Of a stretch of DNA of 6,061 bases, positions 4,812 to 6,061 are shown piece by piece; position 1 is the stretch's first letter, and each line of letters begins with the position of its first letter. This DNA comes from Candidatus Eiseniibacteriota bacterium (GTDB lineage: Bacteria > Eisenbacteria > RBG-16-71-46 > JAGVPR01). The notes beneath the pieces are model-generated. The model made no database searches. It had not been told where the DNA came from and was given only the letters and a program-made list of their open reading frames with translations. The position numbers and the translations under genes are program-made. The DNA is taken from NCBI GenBank assembly GCA_020052115.1, contig JAGVPR010000276.1, positions 1-6,061 on the forward strand. The letters run 5' to 3'.

Positions 4812-5819
4812 ATGACCTTCTCGAACCCCACAGCCGAAAGGACGCGCGTCTCGATCGTCATCGCGACTCGCGACCGGCCGGGCCATTTGCGGCGATGCCT
4901 GGAAGCCGTGTCTCGTCTCGATCCCCGGCCGCTCGAGGTGATCGTGATTGATGACGGCGCGGCGGACCCGGCCGGGGTCGCGGCGTCCTGCGAATCACTG
5001 GGGCTGCCTCTGCAATACCGATCGAAGAAGGTCCCGGGCACGTGCAGCTCGCGGAACTGGGGCGTCAGAATCGCCAAGGGCGACTACGTTCTCTTCATAG
5101 ACGATGACGTGCTCCTCGAGCCCGGATACCTCGCCCCGGTGCTGGGCATCTTGGAGAGCGATCCTTCCATCGGAGGGGTCGGCGGGAGTCTCGATGACGC
5201 GATGCGGACGTCGCGCGGAAGCGTGCGCGCCGTCTTCCGCGTGCTCCGCGTGATGTTCTTGCTCGAGAGCACCGTCACCGGCCGGGTCCTGCCCAGCGGC
5301 TTCCGCACGCATGCGCGCCGCTCGCCTGAGGCGCGCGATGTCCAGATCCTGAGTACCTCGAACAGCTGCTATCGGCGTGCGGTTTTCGAGCACGTGCGCT
5401 TCGACGAGATGTACGACCGGCTCGGCGAGGGCTACGCGTTCGGCGAGGACGCGGATTTCTCGTATCGGGTCTCACGTCGCTGGCGCCTGAGGATCACGCC
5501 CGACGCGAAGGGGTTTCACGAGTACGCCCCTCCGCATTTCGTCGCGCGCGAGAAGCTGGACAGGGTCTACGTCATCCACCACTACCTGTTCCTGAAGAAC
5601 ACGGTGGGGATGAACCCCCTGCGGGCGGCCGCGTTCGGCTGGGCCATGGTCGGCGTGACGGCTTGCGATCTGCTCGCGCTGGCGCTGCGGCCGACTTCCG
5701 TGAACTGGAGGATGCTGTCGAGCCATCTGCAGGCGATCCGCGTCGTCGCTTCGGGCCGTGCGGGCCGATCCATCGGAAAGTCGGATTCCTCCGCTGCTGT
5801 GACAAGCCGGGCGGAGTGA
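4812..5819 (+). CDS. Family 2 glycosyltransferase
   Basis: A 335-residue GT-A fold enzyme expected to transfer a sugar from a nucleotide-sugar donor to a cell-surface glycan or glycoconjugate at the inner face of the membrane. VSIVIATRDRPGHLRRCLEA (13-32) and EVIVIDDG (42-49) form the nucleotide-binding start, GDYVLFIDDDVLLEPGYL (90-107) holds the DXD metal site (D97-D99), and FGEDADFSYRV (210-220) supplies the catalytic-base region, with E212/D213 the likely residues. LPSGF (160-164) and NSCYRRAVF (184-192) fit polysaccharide-cluster GT2s. Residues 270-292 could be one membrane-associated helix. Donor and acceptor cannot be read. The ATG at 4812 is preferred to the TTG one codon upstream; neither has a clear ribosome site. 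It lies 28 bp before a second GT2 gene and diverges from the regulator operon. Confidence 0.92.
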   Translation: MTFSNPTAERTRVSIVIATRDRPGHLRRCLEAVSRLDPRPLEVIVIDDGAADPAGVAASCESLGLPLQYRSKKVPGTCSSRNWGVRIAKGDYVLFIDDDVLLEPGYLAPVLGILESDPSIGGVGGSLDDAMRTSRGSVRAVFRVLRVMFLLESTVTGRVLPSGFRTHARRSPEARDVQILSTSNSCYRRAVFEHVRFDEMYDRLGEGYAFGEDADFSYRVSRRWRLRITPDAKGFHEYAPPHFVAREKLDRVYVIHHYLFLKNTVGMNPLRAAAFGWAMVGVTACDLLALALRPTSVNWRMLSSHLQAIRVVASGRAGRSIGKSDSSAAVTSRAE

Positions 5820-5835
5820 CGCCGGGTGCGTTTGT

Positions 5836-5842
5836 GAGGAGG
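5836..5842 (+). promoter_or_regulatory. Strong ribosome binding site of the second glycosyltransferase
   Basis: GAGGAGG ends 5 bases before the ATG at 5848 and fixes that start. It contrasts with the preceding gene, which has no visible site, so the second gene may be translated more efficiently. Confidence 0.75.
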
Positions 5843-5847
5843 TCCGG

Positions 5848-6061
5848 ATGCCGAATCCGATCGGCGTCGTGATCCCCGCAAGAAATGCGAGCGACACCAT
5901 CGCGGAGGCTGTCGCGAGCGTGCTCGCGCAGTCTCGCGGCGCCGCCGAGATCCTCGTCGTGGACGATTGTTCGGATGACGGGACCGGCGAGATCGCGCGA
6001 GCCTGCGGGCCGGGCATCAAGGTTCTCGCGGGGCCCGGCCGCGGCCCGGCCGCGGCCCGCA
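5848..6061 (+). CDS. Second GT2-fold glycosyltransferase (3' partial)
   Basis: An open frame runs from the ATG at 5848 off the window end, giving 71 N-terminal residues. It opens with PIGVVIPARNASDTIAEAVA (4-23) and has EILVVDDCSDDGTGEIA (34-50), the standard GT2 nucleotide-binding segment with the aspartate pair before a Ser/Asp-rich turn. The window ends in GPGRGPAAAR, where GT2 enzymes usually read G-x-AAARN-G, so the frame remains family-like to the last base. The DXD metal site and the acceptor half lie outside. The start follows the previous gene's stop by 28 bp, indicating one operon. Substrate is unknown. Against the first enzyme the N-terminus differs clearly, so this is not a recent duplication. 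Confidence 0.9.
   Translation, partial: MPNPIGVVIPARNASDTIAEAVASVLAQSRGAAEILVVDDCSDDGTGEIARACGPGIKVLAGPGRGPAAAR
6034..6060. repeat. 11-bp GC tandem repeat at the window end
   Basis: CCCGGCCGCGG occurs at 6034-6044 and 6045-6055 and a third copy begins at 6056. It lies inside the second glycosyltransferase. The unit is not a multiple of three, so gain or loss of one copy would shift the frame. Confidence 0.6.

Noticed and set aside
1..6061. Search for CRISPR arrays, insertion-sequence ends, transposase, integrase, tRNA or rRNA
   Set aside because: No regularly spaced repeats, no terminal inverted repeats flanking a gene, and no recombinase or RNA gene signature were seen.

Overview
This is a GC-rich bacterial window (roughly 60-65 % GC by eye) holding parts or all of eight protein genes. 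Nothing in it is diagnostic of a species. Sec-type signal peptides, a DUF1684 protein, a cysteine-rich exported protein of unknown family and long shadow frames fit an uncultured high-GC, probably Gram-negative lineage. My tentative guess is a candidate phylum such as Eisenbacteria or a relative; this is inference only.

Left edge (1-504): the 3' end of an unrecognised plus-strand gene overlaps by 23 bp a 78-residue protein with a PaaD-type zinc ribbon (CX2C-X21-CX2C) but no DUF59/MIP18 domain. The pair converges on the next gene across a 45-bp gap that contains a GC hairpin.

Minus-strand envelope genes (505-2505): a secreted DUF1684 protein with an FHA-like segment, then a 292-residue exported protein with 17 cysteines in the mature part and a short tail after CGCP. 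The two genes are separate transcription units, because a good intrinsic terminator lies between them. The cysteine-rich gene has a convincing sigma70-type promoter (TTGACC-17 bp-TATACT) about 250 nt before its start codon, so its leader is unusually long and contains back-to-back palindromes.

Region 2506-3179 carries no gene I can support. It holds that leader and promoter, followed by about 380 bases with only a GC hairpin near 3001.

Regulatory pair (3180-4499, minus strand): two paralogous XRE-cupin regulators 15 bp apart, with an identical predicted recognition helix but diverged ligand domains. A 312-bp divergent spacer separates them from a plus-strand glycosyltransferase cluster. It holds candidate promoters in both directions and three small palindromes placed like operators.

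Right edge (4812-6061): a complete family 2 glycosyltransferase, then a second GT2-fold gene cut by the window end, preceded by a strong ribosome binding site. These look like the start of a polysaccharide or glycoconjugate cluster. The simplest model is that the XRE-cupin pair regulates itself and perhaps the glycosyltransferase genes; that link rests only on the shared divergent spacer.
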